Positions 36,181 to 48,298 of a stretch of DNA of 64,000 nucleotides are shown here, piece by piece. The stretch is taken from the NCBI GenBank assembly GCA_007570785.1, contig ML662465.1, positions 7,483,898 through 7,547,897 on the forward strand, given 5' to 3'. The translations under genes were made by a program, and so were the position numbers. Source of the DNA: Antilocapra americana (lineage: Eukaryota; Chordata; Mammalia; Artiodactyla; Antilocapridae). Positions within the stretch are counted from its first letter, which is position 1. Every line of letters starts with the position of its first letter. A model generated the notes under the pieces. That model ran no database searches, was not told the DNA's origin, and saw only the letters and a program-made list of their open reading frames with translations.

Positions 36181-36464
36181 CTAGGCAACAAAGTTTTCTA
36201 GCTATTTTTATTTTAGTTATGTCTGCCTGAAAATAGAAAAATATTTGGTGTTTATTTACAAAGCCAGATTAAGCCATAGTTGATTGTATTCATGTAAGGC
36301 TCATGCAAGATTCATGTATGAGGGAATTCATGTATGAGAGGGAATCCATTAATTTCAAGAATTCTATTTTGTATGGGATCCTGAATTGTTTCCTGTATTA
36401 TCAGTTATATATTCAATGAAGAAAAATTATTCATGTGGAGATCTAAGACTTCTTGACCCCAAAG

Positions 36465-36594
36465 TTGGAGAAGGAAGTGGCAACCCACTCCAGGACTCTT
36501 GTCTGGAAAATTCCATGAATGGAGGAGCCTAGTAGGCTATATAGTCCATGGGATCGCAAAGAGTCATACACTGAGCAACTTCACTTTCACTTTT
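36465..36594 (+). repeat. Bov-A/ART2-type SINE piece
   Basis: Sense: ttggagaaggaagtggcaac, ccactccaggactcttg, gtccatgggatcgcaaagag. The target repeat acttcactttcactttt is at its right end. Confidence 0.8.
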
Positions 36595-37450
36595 AACTTA
36601 ACCCTAAAGTCTCAAGCTTAAGTGATTACACAAGCCAGCAATGTAATATAAATGACTGAAGAGGACTGGGCACAAGAAATATTCCACTTTCCCCACCGTA
36701 GTGGCTATCATCATGGACAGTCAGCCTCAGTTGACTATCAGTAGGGAGGGGTGGGGTCTGTGGTAAACTAGAAGCACATGCCCTGTAGAAACGAGCTACT
36801 ACTGCCTAATGACAGCTAACTGTTGCCAAGCAGGCATGAAGGCCTCTTGTGTCCAGATTTTCTGATTATTTTAAAGGAAAGATGAGAAACTAGAATTTTA
36901 AAAGAAAACCCTAGATTTGTAAACGTTGGCAACTACTTCAAAAATATGTCGCAGCATTGTGTTGGTTTGCATGGTGAGAGTTAAACATCAGCCAGCTGCA
37001 AACTGAGGTCAGGTCATAGGCCACCAGTTTATGGCCTCTCTTTCCCCTCTGAGCCCCGTATCTGGACCGTAGCAGGCTGCCCACCAGCCCTTATCACATC
37101 CCCAACTTTTCTTCCTCCATGTGTTTGCTCAGCCTGTGTCTTTAATGACTTTCATCTCCAAATCTCCCTGTTGGAAACCTTTCTAATGTCTAGCAAAAAA
37201 ACCCCACAAAAATGGAACAAAACAGGATGCCACAGTATGCATGTAGCTTGAGCCTGAGTAAGAAAAGCAAATGAAAGACAATATGCCAATATGTTAACCT
37301 ATAGATCATAAAATTATATATGTATATATTTCTTACTAAATACTTTTACCTATGTTCTCACTTTTTTATGGACATAGATAAAATTTTATTATTTAAGGAA
37401 AAAAATCTTCCGTATTCTCAAGACCCATTTCAAATGCCACTGGCCTCTAT

Positions 37451-37675
37451 GACAGAAGTCAGCAAACTTTTGCTGTAAGGGGCCAGACAGTGAATATTTT
37501 AGGCTTTGCAGGCCATACTGTCAAATGCAACTATTCAACTCTGCTGTTGTAGCATGAAAGCATCTCTAAATAATTTGTAAATAAAGGGGTGTGGCCCATG
37601 TTCCAATAAAACTTTATTTATAAAAATAGGTTAAGGCTAGATTTGACTCCACGGCGATAGTCTGCAGACATTTGT
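37451..37675 (-). mobile_element. hAT-type (MER) DNA transposon relic, copy 3
   Basis: Reverse-oriented copy: gtcagcaaacttttgctgta, aggggccagacagtgaatat, ttttaggctttgcaggcc, ccaataaaactttatttata. Confidence 0.75.
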
Positions 37676-38106
37676 GCTCCCCACCCCATGTATCCCCACA
37701 GCCTATTACTTCCCTCCCTCCCTGCAGTCTTGATTTTAAAGCTTCTTGGCATTGTTTGCTTGTCTTTTCTCCCCTTCTCAGCTCCCATTTCCTTTCCCCT
37801 TCTCTGCAACCCCCACCCCACCCCTGACACCCCCAGCAGCAAGACTCTGAGTAATCTGCGAGCAAAAAACAAGATGTATCCTTGAAAACCCCACTTGACC
37901 TTGCTATGCCTCTGTTTCCTCACTGGTAAAGGGGATGGTAAATCAGAGGGTGGCTGTGAGGATTAAAGTAAATGAAGGGACATAAATTCTTAGCATTGGG
38001 TTCAATATCTATCAGAATATTTTAAAAAAAGGTAGTTAATTTTTGTTACTATTTTTTTAAATATGTATTACATTGCTCTAAATAATTGGATCTGTTGCTC
38101 TTCTAG

Positions 38107-38351
38107 ACTCTGGTTAACCAGCTATCCATCAGAGAAGTTTCCAGTCAGCATCCTCCAGAATGGGATTAAAATGACCAATGAGCCCCCTAAAGGGCTCCGG
38201 GCCAATCTTTTGCGCTCTTACCTCAATGATCCCATCTCAGACCCCATGTTCTTCCAAAGCTGTACCAAAGCAGTCATGTGGCAAAAGCTATTGTTTGGCC
38301 TTTGCTTCTTCCATGCCATCGTTCAAGAGAGGAGAAACTTTGGACCCTTAG
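38107..38351 (+). CDS. DNAH3: DNAH3 window exon 8: AAA6 small domain region
   Basis: Exon of 245 nt; AG at 38105-38106, GTGAGA at 38352. Residues 1267-1349 include [39 protein letters not shown] and [20 protein letters not shown], signatures shared by all dynein heavy chains in this region. Ends in phase 1 with a glycine codon completed by exon 9. Confidence 0.96.
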
Positions 38352-39334
38352 GTGAGAGATGACAGCATACCTGGATTGCTGGGATGCAGAAATGCATTCA
38401 AGTTTGTACTCAGGGTTGCCAGTAAAATAATGTGTAAGAAAAAAGATAAGGTGTAAGAACTTTCCATGTAATATTTGAGACATATTTATACTAAATATGA
38501 TTTGTTGTTTATCTGAAATTAATTGCACTGAGTGTCCATATATTTTCTTTAATAAGTCTGGCAACCTTATAACCAGATTAGGATCAGAGTCAGGGAAAGA
38601 GGTGATGCTCCAGAATCAGAGGTCTCCTAATTACTGAAGTTATGTAATAATGAGAAGATTGAAAGCCCTTCCCTTTGGTGTGTATTTGCCTAGCTTGGGT
38701 ACAATGGCCACTCTCCAGGGAATTTTTACCAGATAGTTTATAACAGTTTGCTCTCTTTACATGTGCATAACAATGAAAGAAATATAACTGGGAAATCTGT
38801 CTGTACTTCTTGAAAAAATAACATAAATTTCTTTATTAATGTAACCTACCCATGGCCTAACTTAAGTGACAATATTCTTGTTGGAGCAGATCATCAACCT
38901 AAATACAGATCCCAAGTCATCATGGTTTTAAGGATGAATTATTTTTCTCATGGAAAAATGGATGGATATCCATATCATTTTTCATGGATGATTTTTCTCA
39001 TTATTAATCCCATGGGCTGCTTCCAATTCTTTTCTTGAAATGACCCACCTCAAGGTATTCTTAGCAATTTTGGGGGGTTACCAAAGGAGTCAATTGTCTT
39101 CTTGGTGATTCTCTCAGAATATCCTCTTTCCTTCTGCCTGCCCCAGTTAGCACCACACCACCTGACTCTTCCAGTTAGGGTTTCAAGGATGAGACAGCCA
39201 AAGTGGACACTCCCTCTACATTTTCATCTCACACAGCACATTCTTCCATCCATGCCTGACCTCCAAAATCCATACAACAATTTGGCTTATAGTCAACTGC
39301 CCGGTTGTGTTTTGTTTGCCAGAACACAAGTTTT

Positions 39335-39625
39335 GGGGTTTTTTTTAATTTATTAACTTATTTATTAATAATAAATAATTGTTGGCTGCACTGGCTCTTC
39401 ATTGCTGCCTGAGGGTTTTCTCTAGTTCCAGCAAGTGAAGGCTACTCTTCATTGCAGTGGCTTCTCTCATTGCCGAGCACCAGCTCTAAGGTATGGGCTC
39501 AGGAGTTGTGGTACACAGGGTTAGCTGCCCTGCTGCATGTAGAATCTTCCTGACCCAGGGATCAAACCTGTGTCCCCTACATTGGCAGGTGGGTTCTTAA
39601 TCACTAGACCACCAGGAAAGTCCAG
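39335..39625 (-). repeat. CHR-like tRNA SINE
   Basis: Reversed, diverged: tgttggctgcactggctctt, ttcctgacccagggatcaaa, cactagaccaccaggaaagtc. Confidence 0.75.
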
Positions 39626-39652
39626 GTTTTTGTTGTGTTTAATTTGAATGTG

Positions 39653-40523
39653 GAGAAATGCAAATCAAAACCACAATGAGGTATCACTTTTCACCAGTCA
39701 GAATGGCTGTAATCCAAAAATCTACAAGCAATAAATGCTGGAGAGGATGTGGAGAAAAGGGAACTCTCTTACACTGTTGGTGGGAATGCAAACTAGTACA
39801 GCCACTATGGAAAACAGTGTGGAGGTTCCTTAAAAAGCTGCAAATAGTCCTGCCATATGACCCAGCAATCCCACTGCTGGGCATATACACCGAGGAAACC
39901 AGAATTGAAGAGCCACGTGTACCCCAATGTTCATCGCTGCATTGTTTACAATAGCCAAGACATGGAAGCAACCTAGATGCCCATCAACTGACGAATGGAT
40001 AAGAAAGCTGTGGTACATATACACAATGGAATATTACTCAGCATTAAAAAAAAATTCATTTGAAGCAGTTCTACTCAGATGGACGAAACTGGAGCCCATT
40101 ATCCAGAGTGAAGTAAGCCAGAAGCAAAAACAACAAACAGTATATTAACACATATATATGGAATTTAGAAAGACGGTAACGAGAACCCAACATGCGAGAC
40201 AGAAAGGGGAACGCAGATGTATAGAATAGACTCGTGGACTCTGAGGATGAGGGTAGGGGTGGGATGATATGGGAGAATGGCATTGAAACATGTTAATTAT
40301 CATATGTCTAATCAATCGCCAGCCCAGGAGTGATGCTCGGGGCTGGTGCATCGAGATTTCCCTGGGGGAGGGAGGAGGGAGGGGGGTTCTGGAGGGGGAA
40401 CATATGTAAACCCATGGTGATATCATGACATTGTATGGCAATAACAATAAAAAAAAAATGTGGTAAAAAAAATAAATAAATAAATAAATAAAACCAAAGG
40501 ATTTAAAAAATAATAATAATAAT
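39653..40523 (+). mobile_element. L1 (bovine type), 5'-truncated, with target duplication
   Basis: Sense L1 containing the end of ORF2 ([20 protein letters not shown], then [16 protein letters not shown] after a frame change and MEYYSALKKN) and the full 3' UTR. The tail has grown into AAAT and TAA microsatellites (about 40460-40523). The 12-bp repeat aatttgaatgtg at 39641-39652 and 40524-40535 brackets it. Confidence 0.93.
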
Positions 40524-41077
40524 AATTTGAATGTGACTGTTTAGGAGGAAATTAAACATCTCCATTGAATGCAGGTCCCACCACACCCTACTGTCTTACA
40601 TCAGGCCTGCTTCATACGTTTATGCTACGTGTATAGCCCCACTGGGCATTTATCATTATAAACTTTGGAAATACAGTGCAAGAAGGGGAATTCTGAAAGC
40701 TAATTTAGTATTGCCCAATCACAGATACTGCTCTCTAGTTGTGCTTTAGTGTTATTTTTGTATTCTATGCATTACCATGGTATTCCAGCCAGGGTGAATA
40801 ATTCTCATTCCACAAATCCCAAGATGATAACATCTTCCTTAACAAATGGGGAGATCCATAAGGAAATTGGCTTTAGAATGGATGTTTTTTTCAGGCAGAA
40901 TGTCTCCCACGCTGGCAGTAAATGTCAAAGCTAATAAGTTGGCAAGGTGCTTAATATTCATGGGACTGAAAAGAGGCTCTTGATCCATAATGATATTTAA
41001 CTTCACCAGCTCAATTTCTGAGTGGAAATTAAGAACTCTCATCTCTGCAGCATCTAATTCATCTTTGCCTCATGCAG

Positions 41078-41194
41078 GTTGGAATATTCCTTATGAATTC
41101 AACGAATCTGACCTGAGGATTAGTATGCGACAGATCCAGATGTTTCTGAATGATTACAAGGAGGTGCCATTTGATGCTCTGACCTACCTGACAG
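41078..41194 (+). CDS. DNAH3: DNAH3 window exon 9: AAA6 to C-terminal domain
   Basis: Exon of 117 nt; AG at 41076-41077, GTATTT at 41195. Residues 1349-1388 read [20 protein letters not shown] then [18 protein letters not shown], the universal dynein segment leading from AAA6 into the C-terminal domain. Phase 1 at both ends. Confidence 0.96.
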
Positions 41195-41820
41195 GTATTT
41201 ATGGGGGAAAGTTTTGGCAACCATAAACCTCCACAATTATGCTCCACCTTCCTGCTGCCCTGCTCCCATCTCCATTTGTTTACTCACTTATGCTTTCAAC
41301 AAACATTGAGCTCTTACTGATGCTGGTTACCATGCTGGATATTGTAAAAAAAAAAAAATACAACATACCAAAAATTCAAGATCAATCCCTGCCCTTAAGT
41401 GGCACACAGTCTACAAAGGGAGAGAAATAAAATAAATGACAATACAGTGGTAAGTTCAACAAGAGAAACATTTATAAAGTAGAAAGGCAGCACAATGATT
41501 AACTTTCAGATATGGGGTGGGGATGATTTTGGGATAACTTCTGAAGGCATTAAAAATGGTTTTGAGGGATAAGTAGGAGTTTTACAACTAGAAGAAGAAA
41601 GTGGGAGTGGGTAGTGAAAAAAAGGAAGGCGTGCACTCGCAACAGAGATACCCTGAAGTGAAAATGACACTTGCTGGTTTGTATTAAAGCAATTCATCAT
41701 CAGTCTTTTATTAACCATTCAATATATACCAGTGCATAATATGGAAGGATGTAAATATATAAAACCTGGTCACTGCCCTCAAGAAAAATACCATGTAATC
41801 CTAGAGAGAGGAGATAAAGT

Positions 41821-43027
41821 ATAAAGGCAGAGGAACCAGAGATCAAATTGCCAACATCAGCTGGATCATTGAAAAAGCAAGAGAGTTCCAGAAAAACATC
41901 TATTTCTGCTTTATTGACTATGCCAAAGCCTTTGACTGTGTGGATCACAATAAACTGTGGAAAATTCTGAAAGAGATGGGAATATCAGACCATCTGCTCT
42001 GCCTCTTGAGAAACCTGTATGCAGGTCAGGAAGCAACAGTTAGAACTGGACATGGAACAACAGACTGGTTCCAAACAGGAAAAGGAAAGGAGTATGTCAA
42101 GGCTGTATATTGTCACCCTTCTTTTTTAACTTATATGCAGAGTACATCATGAGAAACACTGGGCTGGATGAAGCACAAGCTGGAATCAAGATTGCTGGGA
42201 GAAATATCAATAACCTCAGATATGTAGATGATAGCACCCTTATGGCAGAAAGTGAAGAAGAACTAAAGAACCTCTTGATGAAAGTGAAAGAGGAAAGTGA
42301 GAAAGTTGGCTTAAAGCTCAACATTCAGAAAACTAAGATCATGGCATCTGGTTCCATCACTTCATGGCAAATAGATGGGGAAACAGTGGCTGACTTTATT
42401 TTTTAGGGTTCCAAAATCACTGCAAATGTTGACTGCAGCCATGAAATTAAAAGACACTTACTCCGTGAAAGGAAAGTTATGTCCAACCTAGACAGCATAT
42501 TAAAAAGCAGAGACGTTACTTTGCCAACAAAGGTCCGACAGCATATTAAAAAGCAGAGTCATTACTTTGCCAACAAAGGTCCGTCTAGTCAAGGCTATGG
42601 TTTTTCCAGTAGTCATGTATGGATGTGAGAGTTGGACTATAAAGAAAGCTGAGTGCCAAAGAAGTGATGCTTTTGAACTGTGGTGTTGGAGAAGACTCTT
42701 GAGAGTCCCTTGGAATTCTAGGAGATCCAACCAGCCCATCCTAAAGGAGATCAGTCCTGGGTGTTCATTGGAAGGTCTGTTGAAGCTGAAACTCCAATGC
42801 TTTGGCCACCTGATGCAAAGAGCTGACTCATTTGAAAAGACCTCGATGCTGGGAAAGATTTAGGGCAGGAGGAGAAGGGGACGACAGATGAGATGGTTGG
42901 ATGGCATCACCGATTCAATGGACATGAGTTTGGGGAGACTCCGGAAGTTGGTGATAGACAGGGAGGCCTGGCATGTTGCAGTTCATGGAGTCACAAAGAG
43001 TCGGTCACGAAACTGAGTGAACTGAAG
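41821..43027 (+). mobile_element. BovB LINE, 1.2 kb, sense, 5'-truncated
   Basis: Begins inside the reverse transcriptase (aaggcagaggaaccagagat) and ends with the actgagtgaactgaag tail. Translated pieces show YADD-box degeneration (RYVDDSTL) and later blocks such as [16 protein letters not shown] 46-bp unit is tandemly duplicated at 42491-42536 and 42537-42582. Confidence 0.92.
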
Positions 43028-43655
43028 TGTCATCATAAACCTATTTACTGCTGGGACAAACTATAATGTTCAAACTAAATTTTGCTGAAGGCCTGAGAAG
43101 TCAACAGAGAGAGATCTAGGTGGTGTGGTTTAAGGTAAAACAGCTTCTGTAGGGCTCGAATTATTACTCAGTAGATATGAACATCCCCTGTCTCTTATTT
43201 CTCCCATTATGAGCCACCAAGATGTTCCTCTTAGGCATTTAGACCCCTCCAATACCAAGAAAAGCTGAGCCTCTTAAACCTCTTCAACTTGTCATACTTC
43301 CTGCTTCATGTTCATAGACCTACCCTTTCCTAGCATGGTTGGAATTAGAATGAACCCACCCTTCAGGAGAGGCTTTGCATGTGCACACACATGCATGCAC
43401 ACACACACAGATGTGTGTTTTCCTTGCAGACTAATGTGTTGTTCCCAACTTCCAAATACCAGGTAACACACATACTATTGAATCTGATCTAGCTAGAAAA
43501 GACATCCTGAGTTGCTATCTCCTCAAAAGAATTACCTAATTCTTTTTGTAGAAATCTGAGTGTAGAAACCTGAGTTACACAGAATGGTGTTGATGATGGG
43601 AATGGGGGTAGGAGAGTCATATCCCAAAGCAGTGTCTATGGATAATCTCAATTTT

Positions 43656-43657
<2 letters not shown>

Positions 43658-43699
<42 letters not shown>

Positions 43700-43720
43700 T
43701 ATATATGTATACATATATAT
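43658..43720 (+). repeat. (TA)n/(CA)n microsatellite
   Basis: About 35 bp of TA dinucleotides followed by a short CA run and further AT-rich repeat. Confidence 0.95.
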
Positions 43721-43734
43721 TTGTGAAAGCAGTC

Positions 43735-43930
43735 ATTCAGTGTTTTCTATATGCCAAGCATTGTGCTAAATGTTTTCTAAGTATTATTAACCACAACCAT
43801 GTAAGATGGGTATGTAGTTATCGCTTACTAACAGATGAGAAACTGCTAATAAGCAGCAAAAGTTGGAGCCTAGATATTAGCTGAAATTGGAACTCAGCAC
43901 TGTCTCCTGCCACAGTTCTTATCCTGAACC
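43735..43930 (-). repeat. MIR SINE
   Basis: Reversed MIR features: tatgccaagcattgtgctaa, gatgagaaactgctaataag, ttggaactcagcactgtctc. Confidence 0.6.
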
Positions 43931-44277
43931 ACATTGCTATACTGCTTTTCACATATGTACATGTATACACAAATGTCCAAACAAATATACACAAATGTCC
44001 AAACATCTGGAAGATGCCTAAATGTTAACAGTTACCTTAGTGGAAATGATTGGTGACAGTATTGCTTTTATCTCGGTTTATTGCTATTTTCTAAATTCTA
44101 ATATAGAAACATGTATTATTTTTGTAGCAACCATAATACCAAAAAGGCCTGGTCTTAAACTAAGCTGAGCATGGTTTTTAACAACCTTGTGTCTCATTGT
44201 TGGCTGGAAGAATCCTCTGTTTTAGATTAATGACCAAGTTCATTATGGATTCAACTTCTTCTATTGGCTGTCCCCAG

Positions 44278-44432
44278 GGGAATGTAATTATGGAGGCAGA
44301 GTAACGGATGACAAAGATAGGAGGCTCCTGCTATCCCTTCTGTCCACGTTCTACTGTAAGGAAATCGAGCAGGACCTTTACTTCCTTGCTCCTGGAGACA
44401 CTTACTACATCCCTCCTCATGGCTCCTACCAG
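44278..44432 (+). CDS. DNAH3: DNAH3 window exon 10: C-terminal domain
   Basis: Exon of 155 nt; AG at 44276-44277, GTAAGG at 44433. Residues 1388-1439 begin GECNYGGRVTDDKDRRLL, an invariant dynein motif, and end PGDTYYIPPHGSYQ. It closes in phase 0. Confidence 0.96.
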
Positions 44433-45264
44433 GTAAGGGGCAGGAGGAGCTTGCCAGTCTCCATGTGGTTAGGGTTGCAGTTGTATCCAAGGAGGGCCCA
44501 GGGATAGCTTGGGTTTCCTGACTCAGGTCCATAAGCTATTTCAAATATTCCAAAAAGCCTACAAGATAGACACTATTACTGTTTAGTGAATCCTATGCAT
44601 TTGGTAGACAAGATCTTTCAAAATATGGGGTCCATCTGGGGGAGAAAGGAAGGGATGGTTAAGATGAAGCCTTGCTAGTACACAGGTTGGAAATTGCTAC
44701 TTGAAAATAAAAGTTCAGAAGGTGGCACAGGGAGGGACAGAAAAACTGGATGGGAGAATGATAAATAGAAGAAGAAAATAAGAGTTCTGAAGGATGAAAA
44801 GGGCTTGCTTTTATCAAGTACCTATTACATACCAAGGCCTTATTCCTTCATAACCTCATTTATCTTCCCATTTGCAGATACAGAAACTGGGCATCTAGCT
44901 CAAGGTTACTAGCTCAAGGCTACACAATTAGTTTAAGATGGAGCTAGTACCCAAATCCAGTTCTATCTGAATCCAAACCCAATTTTGTCTCCAAAGCCCA
45001 GACTGCTGGGAAAGCAGGAAGGAAGCCAGCAGAGGTTGGGAGGGGAGCTAACCCATCTACCTTCATATTCATAGTCACTGCTCAGAAACCTGTATGAGGG
45101 AAAGCTTGCGATGTCTTGGCCCTGGTGGTGTGTGCATGTGTGCGTGTATGGCCTGTGCTACCGAAACAGTGTGATTTCTGTGTGAGTCTGGTCTGGCCAA
45201 ACCCTGTTTGATCTGTGGGACCCCAAGAACCTGAACTTACATTAACTGAAGATTTTCTTTCCAG
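44433..45264 (+). other. DNAH3 intron with MIR
   Basis: Intron of 0.8 kb. A reversed MIR lies at about 44805-44995 (agatacagaaactgggcatc, aaggctacacaattagttta). Nothing else recognised. Confidence 0.6.
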
Positions 45265-45432
45265 TCATATATCGACTATCTCAGGAACCTCCCTATCACA
45301 GCCCACCCAGAAGTGTTTGGCCTCCATGAGAATGCTGACATCACCAAAGACAACCAGGAAACCAACCAGCTATTTCAAGGGGTGCTCCTGACCCTCCCTA
45401 GGCAGTCAGGAGGGAGTGGCAAGTCCCCTCAG
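45265..45432 (+). CDS. DNAH3: DNAH3 window exon 11: C-terminal domain
   Basis: Exon of 168 nt (56 codons, phase 0 both ends); AG at 45263-45264, GTAACC at 45433. Residues 1440-1495: YIDYLRNLPITAHPEVFGLH then ENADITKDNQETNQLFQGVL, conserved across axonemal heavy chains, then TLPRQSGGSGKSPQ. Confidence 0.96.
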
Positions 45433-47341
45433 GTAACCAGGCTTGAATTCAATTTCCTAGGCAATTTTCCCTTTAGTGGGCATGCAGGATTCTGGGTGAT
45501 GACCAAGAAGGCAGAAAAGTAGAGGCATGGCAGACCCCTTAGGGAGGGCATGGATGCTCTGGTCTTACTGCTGAGAGCCCTTAAATACTGAGCTGGTTTC
45601 TTAAAATGTCAGTCATTCCTATATAACCTTCATGATTCATTGTTACATCTGCATATCAGCTATACTCTATTTACATAATATTTTAAACCAAATCTCATTT
45701 GCTTAAGAACAATTAAAAAACTGCACATCAGAATTGTAAGTGAAAACAAATCCAGTACCATTTTGATAAAATCATGACAGCCAAAAAGAGAAAATAAAGG
45801 CTAAACATGAAGTTTTTCTGGCTGTTGCTGCTGAGGTCTTGCTGGCTCCTTGGGAAAAGAGGAAGATCAACAAGTGTTACAGAGCATTTAATTAGTCCTG
45901 ACCTGACCTGAGACTTTCTCCTTGAAGGGAATGAAAAGAAAAAGGTGGCCAAACCTTGACAAGAGAGTGACTTTTTGACCATGTGATTCAATATTATTTC
46001 TCCAAGCCCTGGAGACACCTGGAATCATTTTGGGTGCCTCCTATGATCATTTCACTTGGTCTACAGATGAGGGCAAAATGAGCCATACCAGAAGTAACCC
46101 ACTTCAAGGCAGTCATAAACCCAGAGGCAGTGCCAGACCCAAAGCCACATCTCCTGACTCTGTTCTGTTCTCTCTTTTCCTTCTCTTCCCTTCTCCAACT
46201 TCTAAGCCACCCCATATTCAACTTTTCTCAGCTGTGGATTTTGCATACAGTGGGCTTTGCATATCTGCAGGTTCTGCTTCCTTGAGTTTGACCAAGATTG
46301 AAAATATTCAGAAAAAAATTTCCAGAAAGTTCCAAAAAGCAAAAGTTGCATTTGCCTCACTTCAGCAGCTATTACATGAAGTTTACATTGTATTTACCAC
46401 TATTTACATAGCATGTACATTCTTTTAGGTAATATAAGTAATCTAGAAATGATTTAAAGTATGAAGGGAGGGAGAGATGTGTGTAGGTTATTTGCAAATA
46501 CTACACCATTGTATATACAAATACTACACCTTACACATAAGGGACTTGAGCATCTGCAGATTTTGGTCCTGCAGCCAATTCCTAGTAGATACCAAGGGAT
46601 GATTGAATTTGATTTCTTGATTTGGTTCATAGTACCATAAATGGTAATACATGTGAAGATAAAGCAGCCTGGTTTTTGTTTCTCAACTTAAGAAAGGAAA
46701 TACCTCTCACAGTGGAAGGGGGAAAGAAGTATACATTCCAGCCTGCCAGTCACAGCATGGCAGAGCTGTGTGTCTTTCCCTCATCCAGGTCCTACTCCTG
46801 CTCTTCCTACTCTTCCTCTAGGCCTTGTCCATTCCTTACTTGGCTAAATTCACTGGGCTATTCTTGCTCAATGCTGAGGAATGGTCTACTGCCTTCCCAG
46901 ATGTCCATGTCACTCACTGGCTCTGAGCAAAGTCCCATCTGTACCAGGAGCTGGTCCTAAGGGGCTGGCTATGAGAGCCTTGGGAGATTGTCTCCCAGGA
47001 ACGACCTTGAAGATGGGAGGAGTTCTGCAGGGTTCAGCACTTCCCTGAGGCACCTGGCTGGCTGAGCCGGAATCTCTCACCCAACCCTCAGGCCTTTGCT
47101 CTGGCTTTGAGAACAGGGCTCTCATTTTTTAGCCTAGAGGCAATGTCCTCCCTAAGTCTGGGACTGGCTTGGGTAGCCTTCTTACCTTCAAGGCAGAATT
47201 GGCCTCTGTAGGAGAGTTCCCAAGAAGCTCCTATAGACTAAGTTTAAAAAGACAAATGCTCACTGCCTGAGATTTACCTGGACAAAGTCACAGCCCAGGG
47301 GCCTTGTTTCTCATTCATCTCTCTAATGCTTACACTTAAAG
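45433..47341 (+). other. DNAH3 intron with MER2
   Basis: Intron of 1.9 kb. Only the MER2 relic at 46240-46608 was recognised. Nothing was named in 45433-46239 or 46609-47341. Open frames around 46030-46960 lack coding signatures. Confidence 0.65.
46240..46608 (-). mobile_element. MER2 (Tc1/mariner Tigger-type) DNA transposon
   Basis: Both terminal regions and the middle match the MER2 pattern in reverse: acagtgggctttgcatatct at the left, ctatttacatagcatgtaca and taagtaatctagaaatgatt inside, agataccaagggatgattg at the right. Confidence 0.8.
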
Positions 47342-47484
47342 GAAGTGGTTGAGGAGCTGGCCCAGGACATACTCTCCAAGCTTCCCAATGACTTTGACTT
47401 GGAGTTGGTCATGAAATTGTACCCTGTGGTCTATGAAGAATCCATGAACACCGTCCTAAGGCAAGAGCTCATCAGATTCAACAG
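47342..47484 (+). CDS. DNAH3: DNAH3 window exon 12: C-terminal domain
   Basis: Exon of 143 nt; acceptor AG at 47340-47341, donor GTGGGC at 47485. Residues 1496-1543: EVVEELAQDILSKLPNDFDL, then MKLYPVVYEESMNTVLRQEL and IRFNR. Ends with two bases of arginine. The acceptor has a purine-rich approach (acacttaaag), weaker than the other exons here. Confidence 0.95.
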
Positions 47485-47724
47485 GTGGGCTGTATGGTCT
47501 TACTGGGATCCTGGGAGTTAGAGTGTGAGGGGAAGGATCTAATAGGCAGTAACTAGAAAGGACACTTGATAAAGGATGCTGTGCAGAGTTGGTTTGCCCC
47601 ACTGGTCCAGGGTTAAATCATTCCTTCTATTCATTTGCTCTTATTCATTCATAGTGACATCTGTAAAGTGGGGTTAAAACCAATAGGCTAATAGTGAAAG
47701 TAATCATTAAAGTCACTTTTATTG

Positions 47725-47940
47725 AGCCTTTATTACCAGATATGGCTCCAAATACCACTCAAGCCTTTGCATTCAAACCACACAGCAGTCTTTTAAAATA
47801 TGCACAATTAGTAATCCCTCTACCATTGTTTTACAGATGAGAACACTGAGACCCGGAAGGGCTAAGTAATGTGCTCAAGGTCACAGTCATTCAGTGACTG
47901 AACTGAGTTTGAACTCAGACTGATTCCAAAGCCCCTGCAT
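47725..47940 (-). repeat. MIR SINE
   Basis: Reversed MIR: gttttacagatgagaacact, gctcaaggtcacagtcattc, gattccaaagcccctgcat. Confidence 0.8.
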
Positions 47941-48298
47941 ATAGCCAGTATGTGAAGTCAGGGTAAACTTATAAAGGGGTGGGGATAAGTTCAACCCACT
48001 GCCTCTACTCCAGGGGCAAGGAATGGCTGTTATAAGATGGCATGGGGCTAAGGGTTTCTGGCCTTCTAGTCCCTCCTCACTTCTCCTCCAGAGCACAGAG
48101 CCCAGTGGGATCACCTTGATTTGATTTCTAGATAGTCAAAACTGAAAGCATTCCAAATCACCATCTGGGAGAGATGAGAACTCATCTCTTCCACTTTCAA
48201 GCTGCTCCACATACTCGATTTTTATTTTGTTTTTTCTTTTATTTTTTAATTAATAAATAATTTATTCTCATTGTTTTCCTCTCATTTTATTCATTTAC

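Larger units (their letters stand above)
35228..38106 (+). other. DNAH3 intron with two hAT relics and a Bov-A piece
   Basis: Intron of 2.9 kb. hAT relics lie at 35873-36180 (sense) and 37451-37675 (reverse), a sense Bov-A/ART2-type piece at 36465-36594 and a MIR-like stretch at about 37900-38010. I see nothing in 35228-35870 or 36600-37450. Confidence 0.7.
38352..41077 (+). other. DNAH3 intron with SINE and young L1
   Basis: Intron of 2.7 kb. It has an antisense CHR-like SINE (39335-39625) and a sense bovine L1 (39653-40523). No repeat or gene was recognised in about 38352-39330 or 40540-41077. Confidence 0.75.
41195..44277 (+). other. DNAH3 intron with sense BovB and TA microsatellite
   Basis: Intron of 3.1 kb. 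Holds BovB (41821-43027), a TA/CA microsatellite (43658-43720) and a MIR (43735-43930). Nothing was recognised in about 41240-41815, 43030-43650 or 43950-44270. Confidence 0.7.

Noticed and set aside
37614..37923. Overlapping - strand frames of 83 and 101 codons
   Set aside because: They run through an hAT relic and unmatched intron, with no recognisable domain and no splice context.
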